Shown here piece by piece: positions 53,198 through 62,084 of a stretch of DNA of 64,000 nt. Numbering within the stretch: the first letter of the stretch is position 1; the number at the start of each line of letters is the position of its first letter. Below the pieces are notes generated by a model. That model was not told the origin of the DNA. It saw nothing but the letters and a program-made list of their open reading frames with translations, and ran no database searches. The stretch is from Spirochaetia bacterium (lineage in GTDB: Bacteria > Spirochaetota > Leptospiria > Leptospirales > Leptonemataceae): assembly GCA_009885105.1 (NCBI GenBank), contig VFLI01000007.1, forward strand, positions 1 to 64,000, written 5' to 3'. The position numbers were made by a program, and so were the translations under genes.

Positions 53198-54115
53198 ATG
53201 CTTCGTGTGCGTTTCCATGGCCGCGGCGGGCAGGGCATCAAGACCGCCTCGCGAATTCTGGGAAGGGCTTTTTTCTCAGCTGGATATATTATCCAGGATG
53301 CTCCCCGATACGGCGCAGAAAGACGCGGGGCTCCAGTATTCGCCTCTGTGCGGGCATCGCGCTCTGCCGTACGCGAAAGAACTCTTGTGCGAAATCCGGA
53401 TCTTACTGTAGTCGCGGATGATTCACTGCTTTCGCTTCCGTCAGCGGGCATTATGGACGGAAAAACCAGATCCACTGTCTATCTGATCCGGTCGGCAGAA
53501 TCGCCAGACGTATGGATAAAGCGGCTGGCTATCCAGGGGCCGGTCATTCTTCTGCCCTGGCCGCCGGAAAAGTCCGGCGATGAGCCTGTATCCGGCGCTC
53601 TGGCCGGCGGGGCCGCGGGTCTTTTCGCTGAGATTGAACTGCGTCATCTGGAAAATGCTCTGGACGCCGAGTTGAAATCCTACTCAAAAGAAATAAATAA
53701 AAAAAATAAAATATCCGCATCTTATGCTTTTGAGAATGTGCGGAAAACGCAAATCATTATTTCCGGAAGCGGACCGATTGAATATAAAAACTACCGCAGG
53801 CCTTCCTGGATAAACCTGGAGGCGGAGGATGTCCGTCTTTCCGCGCCGGATATTCACAGCTCTATGAACAGCGTTGAAGTTCGCACGGGACTGTGGCGCA
53901 CCCATCGTCCTGTTGTCGATCCGGTCCGGTGCCGCGGCTGCATCTGGATCTGCTCCACTTTCTGTCCCGACAGCGTCATCAGCTCGGGCGAAGGCCGGCC
54001 CCTGATCGACTACGAACACTGCAAGGGATGCATGGTCTGCATGGCTGTCTGTCCCAACCATGCGATTGAAATGATACCTGAAAAATCGGCGGAGTTTTCA
54101 GGAGACACTTCATGA
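53198..54115 (+). CDS. Pyruvate/2-oxoacid:ferredoxin oxidoreductase, gamma-delta (PorG-PorD) fusion
   Basis: The protein has 305 residues with an AGGAG site. The gamma domain (about 1-180) starts VRFHGRGGQGIKTASRIL and carries DAPRYGAERRGAPV. A delta ferredoxin domain (about 215-300) has CRGCIWICSTFCP and CKGCMVCMAVCP for two 4Fe-4S clusters. The first motif has three residues between Cys 2 and Cys 3 instead of the usual two. Gamma and delta are normally separate subunits. ATGA overlap with porA. Confidence 0.9.
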   Translation: MLRVRFHGRGGQGIKTASRILGRAFFSAGYIIQDAPRYGAERRGAPVFASVRASRSAVRERTLVRNPDLTVVADDSLLSLPSAGIMDGKTRSTVYLIRSAESPDVWIKRLAIQGPVILLPWPPEKSGDEPVSGALAGGAAGLFAEIELRHLENALDAELKSYSKEINKKNKISASYAFENVRKTQIIISGSGPIEYKNYRRPSWINLEAEDVRLSAPDIHSSMNSVEVRTGLWRTHRPVVDPVRCRGCIWICSTFCPDSVISSGEGRPLIDYEHCKGCMVCMAVCPNHAIEMIPEKSAEFSGDTS

Positions 54116-55101
54116 CGCGCCAACTTTTAACGGGTAACGGTGCCGCCGCCCTTGCTGCGCGTCTGGCGCGCATCGACTACATACCCGCCTTTCCTATTAC
54201 GCCTCAGACTGAAATTATTGAAACGCTTTCCTCGTGGATAGAGAAGGGCGAACTCGACGCCGCTTTTACCATGCTGGAATCGGAACATTCGATGATCACG
54301 GCGGCCGGGGCCGCCGCTTCAGCGGGCGCGAGAGTTTTTACAGCGTCGTCCAGCCAGGGCCTGCTGTACGGAATGGAGATGATATTTGCTCTGCCGGGCT
54401 GGCGCGTGCCGCTCGTTATGGTGAATGTTTCGCGCGGTCTGCCTTCTTTTGACCCTATGACTATACAGTTCAAAGCCGGCAGGCCCGTCAGCCAGGCGGC
54501 GGCGGTGCTGGGCGGAAGCGCCTATTCCTATTTCCGGTACGAGACGCATCTGGCTTCACTGGCAGCGCTTCGCGTGCACGAACTTGTGTGCGGCGATTTT
54601 GAAAGAATTTTCAATCGAAAATACAGTCTGATTGAAGAATACCGCAACGAAGACGCGGAAATCTCTTTTGTTATGATCGGATCGTTCGCCACTAAAGCCA
54701 TGGACGCCGTTGATGCGCTCCGTGATGCCGGAAAGAAGATCGGCCTCGTGCGTCCACGGATGATACGTCCTTTCCCGGCAGAAGCGCTCAGGAAAGCTCT
54801 GGGGAATAAGCAGGCCTGCGCTGTGATCGATCAGAATCTTTCGTTTGGAAAAGGAGGCATTCTTCATACAGAAATTGCGTCAGCGCTTTACGGACTCAAA
54901 AATCCGCCGATGCTCGCCTCGTTTGTCGGAGGACTGGGCGGGCGGGATATCAGCGCGGAGGAGTTTTTTGAAATAGAGAGTGAAACCAGAAGCGCGCATG
55001 CCTCGGGATCTGCGCCGCCACCCCGCCTCCTTTTTACTGAAGAAGAACTGCGCGAAATTCGAAAGCTGCAGAAAATTGCGAACAGTCAGGCGAAATTATG
55101 A
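54112..55101 (+). CDS. porA: Pyruvate/2-oxoacid:ferredoxin oxidoreductase alpha subunit, shortened
   Basis: The protein has 329 residues where PorA normally has about 390-400. The start (AFPITPQTEI, SEHSMITAAGAAASAGARVFTASSSQG, split across two) and the end (RKYSLIEEYRNEDAE, VMIGSF, RPRMIRPFP, FVGGLGGRDIS) are typical. At about residue 108 (base 54433) the sequence runs from VMVNVSRG straight to LPSFDPMTI, skipping the conserved W-DH-DS-RDTGW region. The deletion is in frame, so the protein could be made. Whether the enzyme works is uncertain. Confidence 0.85.
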   Translation: MTRQLLTGNGAAALAARLARIDYIPAFPITPQTEIIETLSSWIEKGELDAAFTMLESEHSMITAAGAAASAGARVFTASSSQGLLYGMEMIFALPGWRVPLVMVNVSRGLPSFDPMTIQFKAGRPVSQAAAVLGGSAYSYFRYETHLASLAALRVHELVCGDFERIFNRKYSLIEEYRNEDAEISFVMIGSFATKAMDAVDALRDAGKKIGLVRPRMIRPFPAEALRKALGNKQACAVIDQNLSFGKGGILHTEIASALYGLKNPPMLASFVGGLGGRDISAEEFFEIESETRSAHASGSAPPPRLLFTEEELREIRKLQKIANSQAKL

Positions 55102-55997
55102 AAGACGGAAAAATCGAAAAAATTAAGGACCTGCCCGTCGAGCATCTGCTGGCCGGAGGAACTTCCATGTGCTCGGGCTGCGGGGCGCTTGGAGCACTGC
55201 ACCAGATGTACGACATTCTGGGCGAGAATACGGTCATCATAAACGCGGCCGGATGCCTGACGCTGCTGGCCACATATCCCTTCACGCCGCTGCGTGGCTC
55301 CTGGCTGTACACGGCGATGGCCTCATCGGCGGCGGGCGCGCAGGGTGTTCGGGATGCAATGGATATTCTGATGAAGAAAAAACGACTTTCTCCCGCTGAT
55401 AATCTTCAGGTGGTATCGCTTGCCGGCGACGGCTCTTCCTACGGGATGGGTCTGTCGGCGGTATCGGCGGCGATCGAAAGAGGGCTGGATTTTATCTACA
55501 TCTGCTATGACAATGAAGGATACGGCAACACGGGTCAGCAGTCCTCCGACGCAACGCCGTTCGCCGTGCGAAGCGCGAGTTCCAGTCAGAATCGTTTTGA
55601 AAAAAAAGATCTCTTCGCCATCTGGGCCGCCCACCGCCCCGTATACTGCGCGACAGTCACCGCGGCGGAGAGTCTGGATCTGGCGAAGAAACTTGAGAAG
55701 GCGAAAAGCCTCCGGGGACCCCGACTGATTCTGGCCTATTCGCCCTGCCCGACGGGCTGGGATTTTGAAGGGCAAAATTCTATAGAAGTCGGCAGGCTGG
55801 CTGTAAAAACAGGAATCTGGCAGCTCAAAGAATATGAAAACGGACGGACGGTCATAACAAAAAAGCCGTCCGAAAGGCTGCCTGTTGAGGAATATCTGAA
55901 AATCCAGGGTCGATATCGGCATTTATTTGAGCCGGTGCGAAATGATGAGGCTGTCGACATGATACAGAGCGCTGTGGACAGAACCTGGGCGGAGTGA
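55098..55997 (+). CDS. porB: Pyruvate/2-oxoacid:ferredoxin oxidoreductase beta subunit
   Basis: The protein has 299 residues, joined to porA by an ATGA overlap. Cluster Cys lie in MCSGCGALG, AAGCL and SPCPTGW. The thiamine-diphosphate motif is SLAGDGSSYGMGLSAV ending YDNEGYGNTGQQSS. With the gamma-delta and alpha subunits it interconverts pyruvate and acetyl-CoA plus CO2 with ferredoxin. With PEP synthase nearby it may run in the direction of pyruvate synthesis. Complete length. Confidence 0.93.
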   Translation: MKDGKIEKIKDLPVEHLLAGGTSMCSGCGALGALHQMYDILGENTVIINAAGCLTLLATYPFTPLRGSWLYTAMASSAAGAQGVRDAMDILMKKKRLSPADNLQVVSLAGDGSSYGMGLSAVSAAIERGLDFIYICYDNEGYGNTGQQSSDATPFAVRSASSSQNRFEKKDLFAIWAAHRPVYCATVTAAESLDLAKKLEKAKSLRGPRLILAYSPCPTGWDFEGQNSIEVGRLAVKTGIWQLKEYENGRTVITKKPSERLPVEEYLKIQGRYRHLFEPVRNDEAVDMIQSAVDRTWAE

Positions 55998-56011
55998 ATT
56001 GAAGAATTTTC

Positions 56012-56060
56012 ACCGCCCAGGCGCAGAGGGCATGGAGTTTCGGACAGATTTTACCGCGTA
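56012..56060. repeat. Degenerate relic of an intergenic CGCAGAGG-type element
   Basis: CACCGCCCAGGCGCAGAGGGC (in part) and TTTTACCGCGTAGAGGC look like decayed copies of the well-known ACCGCAGAGGCGCAGAGG intergenic repeat. No clean hairpin can be drawn. It lies between porB and the toxin-antitoxin promoter. Confidence 0.35.
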
Positions 56061-56099
56061 GAGGCTACAGCCTGCAGCCGCTGTTCGCTGGCAAAAGAC

Positions 56100-56131
56100 T
56101 TGACAGACCTTTTGAAATGACCTTATTGGTC
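56100..56131 (+). promoter_or_regulatory. Promoter and palindrome of the toxin-antitoxin operon
   Basis: TTGACA (56100-56105) is a consensus -35 box; TTATTG (56124-56129) is a possible -10 at 18 bp. GACC-TTATT-GGTC (56119-56131) is palindromic and overlaps the -10. Phd/YefM antitoxins usually repress their own promoter through such palindromes. The start codon of the antitoxin follows 2 bp later, so the transcript would be almost leaderless. Confidence 0.5.
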
Positions 56132-56133
56132 TT

Positions 56134-56418
56134 ATGAGAAAACTATCAATATCCAGGTTCAAGGCCACTCTCAGCCAATGTATCGAATCGGTCAGCGCCG
56201 GAGAGGAAATAATCGTCACGGATCGTGGACGACCGCGGGCGCGGCTTCTGCCCTTTGAAGCCAGCCCGGATGATGTTCTCCAGCGGCTTTATCAGGAAGG
56301 GATCATCGAATTGGCCGAGAAAAAATTACCCAGGGGATTTCTGGATGAAAAGCTGCCCGGGGACAGGCGAGCATCCGCTCTATCTTTTCTCCTGGAAGAA
56401 CGAGACTCCAGTAAATGA
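56134..56418 (+). CDS. Phd/YefM-family antitoxin
   Basis: The protein has 94 residues. The N-terminal part (RKLSISRFKATLSQCIESV, then EEIIVTDRGRPRARLLP) is the DNA-binding Phd/YefM fold; the C-terminal tail is the toxin-binding part. It neutralises the PIN toxin encoded next (ATGA overlap). Confidence 0.88.
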   Translation: MRKLSISRFKATLSQCIESVSAGEEIIVTDRGRPRARLLPFEASPDDVLQRLYQEGIIELAEKKLPRGFLDEKLPGDRRASALSFLLEERDSSK

Positions 56419-56840
56419 AATTCTGGGATAGTTCAGCTCTCCTGCCGCTATGCCTGGACATGCCGCAGGGTTTGGACACACGACCGCTTCTGAAGTCGGA
56501 CTCTGAGATGATTGTGTGGTGGGGAAGCGATTTGGAAGTTGTAAGCGCCCTTCACAGACTACGGCGCGAAAAAGTTGTCACGGAACAGGAACTGTCCCGA
56601 ACCACAGCTCGCCTGCAGAAACTCCAAAAAACGTGGCATACGGTTCGGCCGTCAAACATCATAAAGGAAAAGGCAAAACGGGTAATCAGAATTCACGGAC
56701 TCAAATCTGCGGATTCATTGCAGCTGGCAGCAGCCCTGGCATGGGCGCATGATCTTCCCGGTGACTTTGAATTCGTTACGCTGGACAAGAGACTGAAACA
56801 GGCGGCGCTAGTCGAGGGTTTTGCCGCCAGACCCGAATAA
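56415..56840 (+). CDS. PIN-domain (VapC-like) toxin RNase
   Basis: The protein has 141 residues. Acidic residues of the PIN site are visible at D5 (MKFWDSSALL), E41 (LEVVSAL), D100 (LKSADSLQLA) and D124 (FVTLDKRL). VapC-type toxins cut tRNA or rRNA. All four acids are present, so it looks active. It is paired with the Phd-type antitoxin; this is a hybrid Phd-VapC pair. Confidence 0.9.
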   Translation: MKFWDSSALLPLCLDMPQGLDTRPLLKSDSEMIVWWGSDLEVVSALHRLRREKVVTEQELSRTTARLQKLQKTWHTVRPSNIIKEKAKRVIRIHGLKSADSLQLAAALAWAHDLPGDFEFVTLDKRLKQAALVEGFAARPE

Positions 56841-56876
56841 AAAGGTCGAGTATTGAGGCGGCGGTTCTTCTCGAAA

Positions 56877-59285
56877 TTAACTCGCCGCTGCTTTCTCTGA
56901 ACCGATATCTTTCTCCGCCTTCGCGATAACTTTTTTCATCTCAATGATCTTGTCCGGATTCAAAGATATCGAGTCGATGCCGGCGCGGACAAGAAATTCT
57001 GCGAACTCAGGATAGTCGCTCGGCGCCTGGCCGCAGATGCCGACTTCGCGGCCTTCCTGGTGCGCCGTCTTGATCACGCTGGATATCATTCTGGTCACGG
57101 CGTCGTTGCGTTCGTTGAACAGGAATGCCAGCTCGGCTGAATCGCGGTCTACGCCGAGCACCAGCTGCGTCAGATCGTTGGAACCGATTGAGAAGCCGTC
57201 AAACAACTTTGAAAAGCCGTCGGCGAGAATCACATTCGATGGGATCTCGCACATCACATACACCTTCAGGCCGTCCTTGCCGCGTTCCAGTCCGTTTTTG
57301 GCCATTTCAGCGAGAACATTGCGCGCTTCCTCAAGAGTGCGGCAGAACGGGATCATGGTAAGCACATTGGTCATACCGATCACTTCCCGGACTTTTTTCA
57401 GAGCCCGGCATTCCAGAGCGAACCCTTCGCGGTATTTGTCGCTGTAGTAACGGGATGCTCCGCGAAATCCAATCATTGGATTTTCTTCAAACGGTTCAAA
57501 TTGTTTCCCGCCGATCAAATTGGCATACTCATTGGTCTTAAAGTCGCTCATGCGGACAATAACTGGATTTGGATACTGCGGAGCGGCGAGCATTGCGATG
57601 CCCAGCGCCAGGCGTTCCACAAAATAGTCTGTTCTGTCCGTGTAGAATTCCGTGAGATCGCCGATCGTTTTTTTCGCTTCCAGATCCGTCAGCTCGTCGA
57701 ATTTCACGAGAGCCATGGGATGCACCTTAATATAGTTGCTGATGATGAATTCCATGCGAGCCAGCCCGATTCCGTCTGAAGGCAGGCGCCACCACTGAAA
57801 GGCCGCTGCGGGATTAGCGATATTCATATTGATTCTGGTGCGCGTTTTCGGAATATCGTCGAGATTCAAATCGTGTGTTTCGAATTTCAACCGCCCTTCA
57901 TAGACGACGCCTCTGTCTCCCTGCGCGCAGGACAGGGTGATGTCCTGGTTGTCCTTGATCAACTCTGTCGCATGTTCTGTTCCGACAACGGCCGGTATGC
58001 CCAGCTCGCGGCTGATGATCGCGGCGTGCGATGTGCGTCCTCCCGTGTCCGTTATGATGCCGGCGGCGCGCTTCATAATGGGCACCCAGTTCGGGTCCGT
58101 TGTCCTGGTCACAAGGATTGCTCCGGTTTCAAAAAGAGCGATATCCTTCGCGTCGTGGATTACTTTCGCTCTGCCAGTCGAAATCATTTCGCCGATTGCC
58201 AGTCCCTCCACGATAATATTTGCTTTTTCTTTCAGCGTATACGTTCTGAAAAGCGCGGCGTCTTTACGGGATTGCACTGTTTCCGGCCGGGCCTGCACGA
58301 TGTAGAGCAGTCCAGAATCGCCGTCCTTCGCCCATTCCATATCCATAGGCCGGCCGTAATGTTTTTCAATCGCGGCCGCCCAGCGGGCCAGTTTCAGGAT
58401 TTCGTCATCGGAGAGAACAAACATTTTTCTTTCCTTTCTGCTTGTTTCTACATTCTTGACTGCGGCCGATCTTCCGGCAGCATAGATCATTTTGATTTCT
58501 TTGTCGCCCAGATCCTTCTGGATGATGGGCCGGTAAGTGCCGATGTCGATGAGCGGTTTGAATACGCGGTACTCATCCGGTCTCACGGCGCCCTGAACCA
58601 CGTTTTCCCCCAGACCCCAGGCGGCGTTGATGACTACGACTCTGGGGAAACCAGTCTCCGTGTCTATGGAAAACATAACGCCGGATCCGGCGCGGTCGGA
58701 TCGGATCATTTTCTGAACGCCCACGGACAGAGCCGCCTGCATATGATCGAATCCCTTTGTCTCCCTGTATGAGATCGCCCGGTCCGTGTAGAGAGAGGCA
58801 AAGCATTTTTTGCAGGCGTCCAGCACCTCTTCTTCGCCGGAGACATTCAGAAAAGTCTCCTGCTGTCCGGCGAAGCTGGCATCCGGCAGATCTTCCGCTG
58901 TCGCGCTGCTTCGCACGGCCGTGTCGACGTCCCGCATATTATAAAGACTGCAGAGGTCCCTGTAGTATTTTCGGATCGACTGTTCCATCGCTTCAGGAAA
59001 AACTCCTCTCTGGATTTTTCGCCGAATTTCGCGGCCGGCCTCGTTCAGCGGGATTTTTCCGCCGGCAAGATTTGTCAGAATCAGGCGGATTTCTCTGTCC
59101 AGACCGTTGGATTCCAGAAAGCGCCGGTATGCCGATGCCGTTGTGGCGAAACCCTCCGGTACCAATATGCCGCCCGCTGACAGGTTCTGGATCATTTCTC
59201 CCAGAGAGGCGTTTTTTCCTCCTACCAGGGGTACATCCTTAATTCTGGCATCTCTTAGCCAGATGACATCATTATCCGTTTTCAT
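56877..59285 (-). CDS. ppsA: Phosphoenolpyruvate synthase
   Basis: The protein has 802 residues from the ATG at 59285, preceded by GGAGC; a longer frame from 59321 is less likely. The N-terminal ATP-grasp region has VGGKNASLGEM, the phospho-His domain GGRTSHAAIISRELGIPAVVG (in part TSHAAIIS), and the C-terminal PEP-binding barrel GSNDLTQLVLGVDRD and GICGQAPSDYPEF. It makes PEP from pyruvate and ATP, the first gluconeogenic step after pyruvate synthase. Length fits PpsA. It is convergent with the toxin gene. Confidence 0.96.
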   Translation of the reverse strand: MKTDNDVIWLRDARIKDVPLVGGKNASLGEMIQNLSAGGILVPEGFATTASAYRRFLESNGLDREIRLILTNLAGGKIPLNEAGREIRRKIQRGVFPEAMEQSIRKYYRDLCSLYNMRDVDTAVRSSATAEDLPDASFAGQQETFLNVSGEEEVLDACKKCFASLYTDRAISYRETKGFDHMQAALSVGVQKMIRSDRAGSGVMFSIDTETGFPRVVVINAAWGLGENVVQGAVRPDEYRVFKPLIDIGTYRPIIQKDLGDKEIKMIYAAGRSAAVKNVETSRKERKMFVLSDDEILKLARWAAAIEKHYGRPMDMEWAKDGDSGLLYIVQARPETVQSRKDAALFRTYTLKEKANIIVEGLAIGEMISTGRAKVIHDAKDIALFETGAILVTRTTDPNWVPIMKRAAGIITDTGGRTSHAAIISRELGIPAVVGTEHATELIKDNQDITLSCAQGDRGVVYEGRLKFETHDLNLDDIPKTRTRINMNIANPAAAFQWWRLPSDGIGLARMEFIISNYIKVHPMALVKFDELTDLEAKKTIGDLTEFYTDRTDYFVERLALGIAMLAAPQYPNPVIVRMSDFKTNEYANLIGGKQFEPFEENPMIGFRGASRYYSDKYREGFALECRALKKVREVIGMTNVLTMIPFCRTLEEARNVLAEMAKNGLERGKDGLKVYVMCEIPSNVILADGFSKLFDGFSIGSNDLTQLVLGVDRDSAELAFLFNERNDAVTRMISSVIKTAHQEGREVGICGQAPSDYPEFAEFLVRAGIDSISLNPDKIIEMKKVIAKAEKDIGSEKAAAS

Positions 59286-59412
59286 TGAATCTTGCTCCGC
59301 TACTGTACAAACAGTGTGCAAAACCCCAGCATTTTATGACATTCATCATCCAGAACGTATGAGAAACATCAGGGCCGGGCCCCGAAAATGCTGATTTTCA
59401 TGCCGGGCAAGA

Positions 59413-59661
59413 CTAAATCTTTCCTAGAAAATATTCGATCATGGCTCGCAACGTGGCGAGCTGGCGGTAGTCGGTTTCCGGAACGGAATATCCGGTGTCT
59501 TCGTGTATGATGAGCAGTGCTTTTAAGAAATCCAGAGAGTCGATTTTCATCTGCCTGCGCAGATTCTTCTCGGGATTGATCTTTGATATATCTGCCTCAG
59601 GCGCGACGCGCTTGAGCACGGCGAGCAGATAGCTCTCAATTTCATCTTCCGACCTGGGCAT
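59413..59661 (-). CDS. Acyl-carrier-protein-like protein
   Basis: The protein has 82 residues from the ATG at 59661 (a GTG two codons upstream overlaps the CBS stop). The phosphopantetheine Ser lies in KIDSLDFLKALL, the DSL motif. It is the last gene of the operon with E1/E2 and acetyl-CoA synthetase, which is unusual company for an ACP. It may carry an acyl group made by this complex, or take part in lipoate assembly. Confidence 0.82.
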   Translation of the reverse strand: MPRSEDEIESYLLAVLKRVAPEADISKINPEKNLRRQMKIDSLDFLKALLIIHEDTGYSVPETDYRQLATLRAMIEYFLGKI

Positions 59662-59663
59662 AT

Positions 59664-60107
59664 TCACCGCCGGACTGATTTCTCAATCGACTGTTCCTGC
59701 GAAATCAGGTTCGACACTTCCGACATTTCTTCGGCGAGAAATTTCAGCGCGTCATCAAGGGAAAATATTCCCTCCAGGTCCCCTTTCTCATCCACCACCG
59801 GGATGCGGCGTATCCCGTGCGCGCGCATTTTTTTCAGAACGAAAAATATATCCTCGTCCTGGTTTGCGGTCACGATTTTTCCTGTGACAAGATCGCTGAC
59901 TCGCAGAGTCGCCGTCCTTTCCGGTCCCAGAGCAACGCCGCCCACCACGATGTCCCTGTCCGTCAGTATTCCGGATGGATGCCGCGCGCCGTTCACCACT
60001 ACCAGCGTGCCGACATGAAATTTCCTCATCAGCCGCGCGGCTTCCTCAATCGATTCGCTTCCGTCTACAACAACCGTTTCTCTCTGACAGATTTCTCCTG
60101 CTTTCAT
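59664..60107 (-). CDS. Twin-CBS-domain protein
   Basis: The protein has 147 residues with a GGAGGA site. Two CBS domains (about 1-60 and 70-128) show VGTLVVVNGARHPSGILTDRD (in part GILTDRDIV) and RRIPVVDEKGDLEGIFSLDD. CBS pairs bind adenine nucleotides and sense energy charge. ATGA overlap with E2 upstream and GTGA/ATG link to the ACP suggest that it regulates the dehydrogenase complex. Confidence 0.9.
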   Translation of the reverse strand: MKAGEICQRETVVVDGSESIEEAARLMRKFHVGTLVVVNGARHPSGILTDRDIVVGGVALGPERTATLRVSDLVTGKIVTANQDEDIFFVLKKMRAHGIRRIPVVDEKGDLEGIFSLDDALKFLAEEMSEVSNLISQEQSIEKSVRR

Positions 60108-61108
60108 ACCTGTTCCTCCCGCCGGGTTTCTGCATCAAAGATATCGTCCGGCATTTCCAACAGTTCCTTGATCTCTCCTAAAAAAGCGGCGCCCTGGCGT
60201 CCGTCCGTCTGACGATGGTCGCCGGACAGAGTGAGGTCCATCATTTCTCTGGATACAATTCTGCCCTCGATGGAAACGGCGCGTTCTGAAATCCGGCCGC
60301 AGCCGATCAGCGCCACCTGAGGCGGCCGTATGATTCCAAATATTGTCTGCGCGCCAGGATCGTCCAGGCTTGTGACAGTGATTGTTGCGTCTGTCATCTC
60401 CGATCCTGTGAGATTTAAGTTTCGGACCCGGCCGGCCAGATCGTTTATAATATTCATAATATTAATAAATGAAATATTGTTACAGTTCTTTATCGCCGGA
60501 GCGATCAGTCCTCCTTCTCTAAGCGCCACGGCCATGCCGATATGAATCCCGTTTCCGGGCTGGAAGGCGCCGTTGAGAAAATATCCGTTGAATTCCGGAG
60601 CATTAACCAGGGCGCATGCGACTGCCTTGATGATGAGCGATGCGGGAAGAATTCGGTCTGCGATGGCGCGCTTTTCATTCTCTTCGCGAAGTCGTTCAAG
60701 GCAGGCAGACATATCGACTTCAGTCCGCAGATAGTAGTGCGGAATTTCCCGCCACGAGAGACTCATCGCCGAGGCGATTCCCTGACGCATACTCAGTTTT
60801 TTGTCAAATGCGCCGCTCGGCTGTGCCGCCGTTGCAGTCCGGGGCCGGGCGGAAGCAGCATCCTCATCCGACTCGCTGAGCAGAGCGAGAACCGTCCCAA
60901 CTGGGATTTTTTTTTCTCTGTCGGCCGGGACAAGTATTGATTCGATTTTGCCGTTTACAAAAATCTCAATGTCAATCGCTGCCTTCACCGTGTCGATTAC
61001 GGCGACAATATCGCCTTTTTTGACGATGTCGCCCGGTTTTACTTTCCACTCCAGGAGAACACCGTCCTCCATATCCGCTCCCAGGGACGGCAGTTTGAAC
61101 TCATACAT
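60104..61108 (-). CDS. 2-oxoacid dehydrogenase E2 (dihydrolipoamide acyltransferase), lacking the E3-binding domain
   Basis: The protein has 334 residues. A lipoyl domain (1-75) with lipoyl Lys K42 in DTVKAAID, an Ala/Pro linker (76-104) and the catalytic domain (about 105-334) ending with the HxxxDG site [15 protein letters not shown]. The small peripheral-subunit-binding domain expected between them is absent. It transfers the acyl group to CoA. The ATG overlaps E1beta by 8 bp, next to a run of eight A. No E3 gene is in the window. Confidence 0.9.
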   Translation of the reverse strand: MYEFKLPSLGADMEDGVLLEWKVKPGDIVKKGDIVAVIDTVKAAIDIEIFVNGKIESILVPADREKKIPVGTVLALLSESDEDAASARPRTATAAQPSGAFDKKLSMRQGIASAMSLSWREIPHYYLRTEVDMSACLERLREENEKRAIADRILPASLIIKAVACALVNAPEFNGYFLNGAFQPGNGIHIGMAVALREGGLIAPAIKNCNNISFINIMNIINDLAGRVRNLNLTGSEMTDATITVTSLDDPGAQTIFGIIRPPQVALIGCGRISERAVSIEGRIVSREMMDLTLSGDHRQTDGRQGAAFLGEIKELLEMPDDIFDAETRREEQV

Positions 61109-62084
61109 TTTTTTTCAACACTCCCCGGACCGCCCTTACGATCCGCTCTGTCTGCGGCAGCGCCGCTTCTTCCATGTGCTTCGCGTAAGGCATGGGCACT
61201 TCTTCGCTGCAGACGCGCACGGGCGGCCCATCCAGATCATAAAAGGCATTTTCTGTGATTCGTGCGGAAATTTCCGCGGACAGGCTGCCGCTTTTCCAAC
61301 CCTCATCCACAATGACGGCCCTGTGTGTTTTTCGAACCGATTCCAGGATGGTGTCGTCATCCAGAGGCCGCAGAACCCTGAGATCCAGAACCTCGACGGA
61401 AATATTGTCACGAGAGAGAAGTTCGGCTGCCTCAAGCGCTTTGTGCAGAGTACCCCCGTACGTGATCAGGGTCACATTTTTGCCGGGGCGGCTTATGCGG
61501 GAATGGGCAATGTCAGCATCTCCGGCGTCGGCCGGTATGGATTCGCGGTTGTTGAGAAGCATCGCATGCTCGAAAATCAAAACAGGATCCGGATCCATCA
61601 GGGCGGGCCAGAGCATGTCCCGTGCGTCGGACACCGTCGCCGGTGTGAGTATTTTTATGCCGGGTATGTGCGCGTACCAGCCCTCAAGGCTGTGCGAATG
61701 CTGCGCGGCCAGCTGCCGGCCGCCGCCGGTTGTCATCCGGATCACCAGAGGCACATGGAACTGTCCACCGGACATGTGCCGCAGAGTCGCCGCTGTATTC
61801 ATGATCTGATCCAGAGCCAGCAGACTGAAATTCACTGTCATCACTTCCACGATCGGCAGCATCCCGCCCAGAGCCGCTCCGATGCCGGCTCCGGTGAAAC
61901 CCGATTCACAGAGAGGCGTGTCGCGGATTCTCTCCGGTCCGAATTCCGCCAGGAAGCCCTTCGAAACGCCGTACGCGCCGCCGTACCGCCCCACATCCTC
62001 TCCCATCAGAAATACACGTTCGTCTCTTTTCAGCGCGCTGTACAGACCGGCGCGGAGGCCTTCCCGATAGCTAAGATCAATCAC
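61101..62084 (-). CDS. 2-oxoacid dehydrogenase E1 beta subunit
   Basis: The protein has 327 residues from a GTG. Transketolase-type motifs are [23 protein letters not shown] overlap with E1alpha, and the E1beta end [16 protein letters not shown]. It forms the thiamine site with E1alpha. Similar to acetoin and pyruvate dehydrogenase E1beta; which oxoacid is used cannot be told. Confidence 0.92.
   Translation of the reverse strand: MIDLSYREGLRAGLYSALKRDERVFLMGEDVGRYGGAYGVSKGFLAEFGPERIRDTPLCESGFTGAGIGAALGGMLPIVEVMTVNFSLLALDQIMNTAATLRHMSGGQFHVPLVIRMTTGGGRQLAAQHSHSLEGWYAHIPGIKILTPATVSDARDMLWPALMDPDPVLIFEHAMLLNNRESIPADAGDADIAHSRISRPGKNVTLITYGGTLHKALEAAELLSRDNISVEVLDLRVLRPLDDDTILESVRKTHRAVIVDEGWKSGSLSAEISARITENAFYDLDGPPVRVCSEEVPMPYAKHMEEAALPQTERIVRAVRGVLKKNV

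Noticed and set aside
52951-53421. 156-residue plus-strand frame
   Set aside because: It overlaps the gamma-delta por gene in another frame and its first half is structured GC-rich sequence without homology.
57873-58772. 299-residue plus-strand frame opposite ppsA
   Set aside because: Antisense shadow of a conserved PEP synthase.
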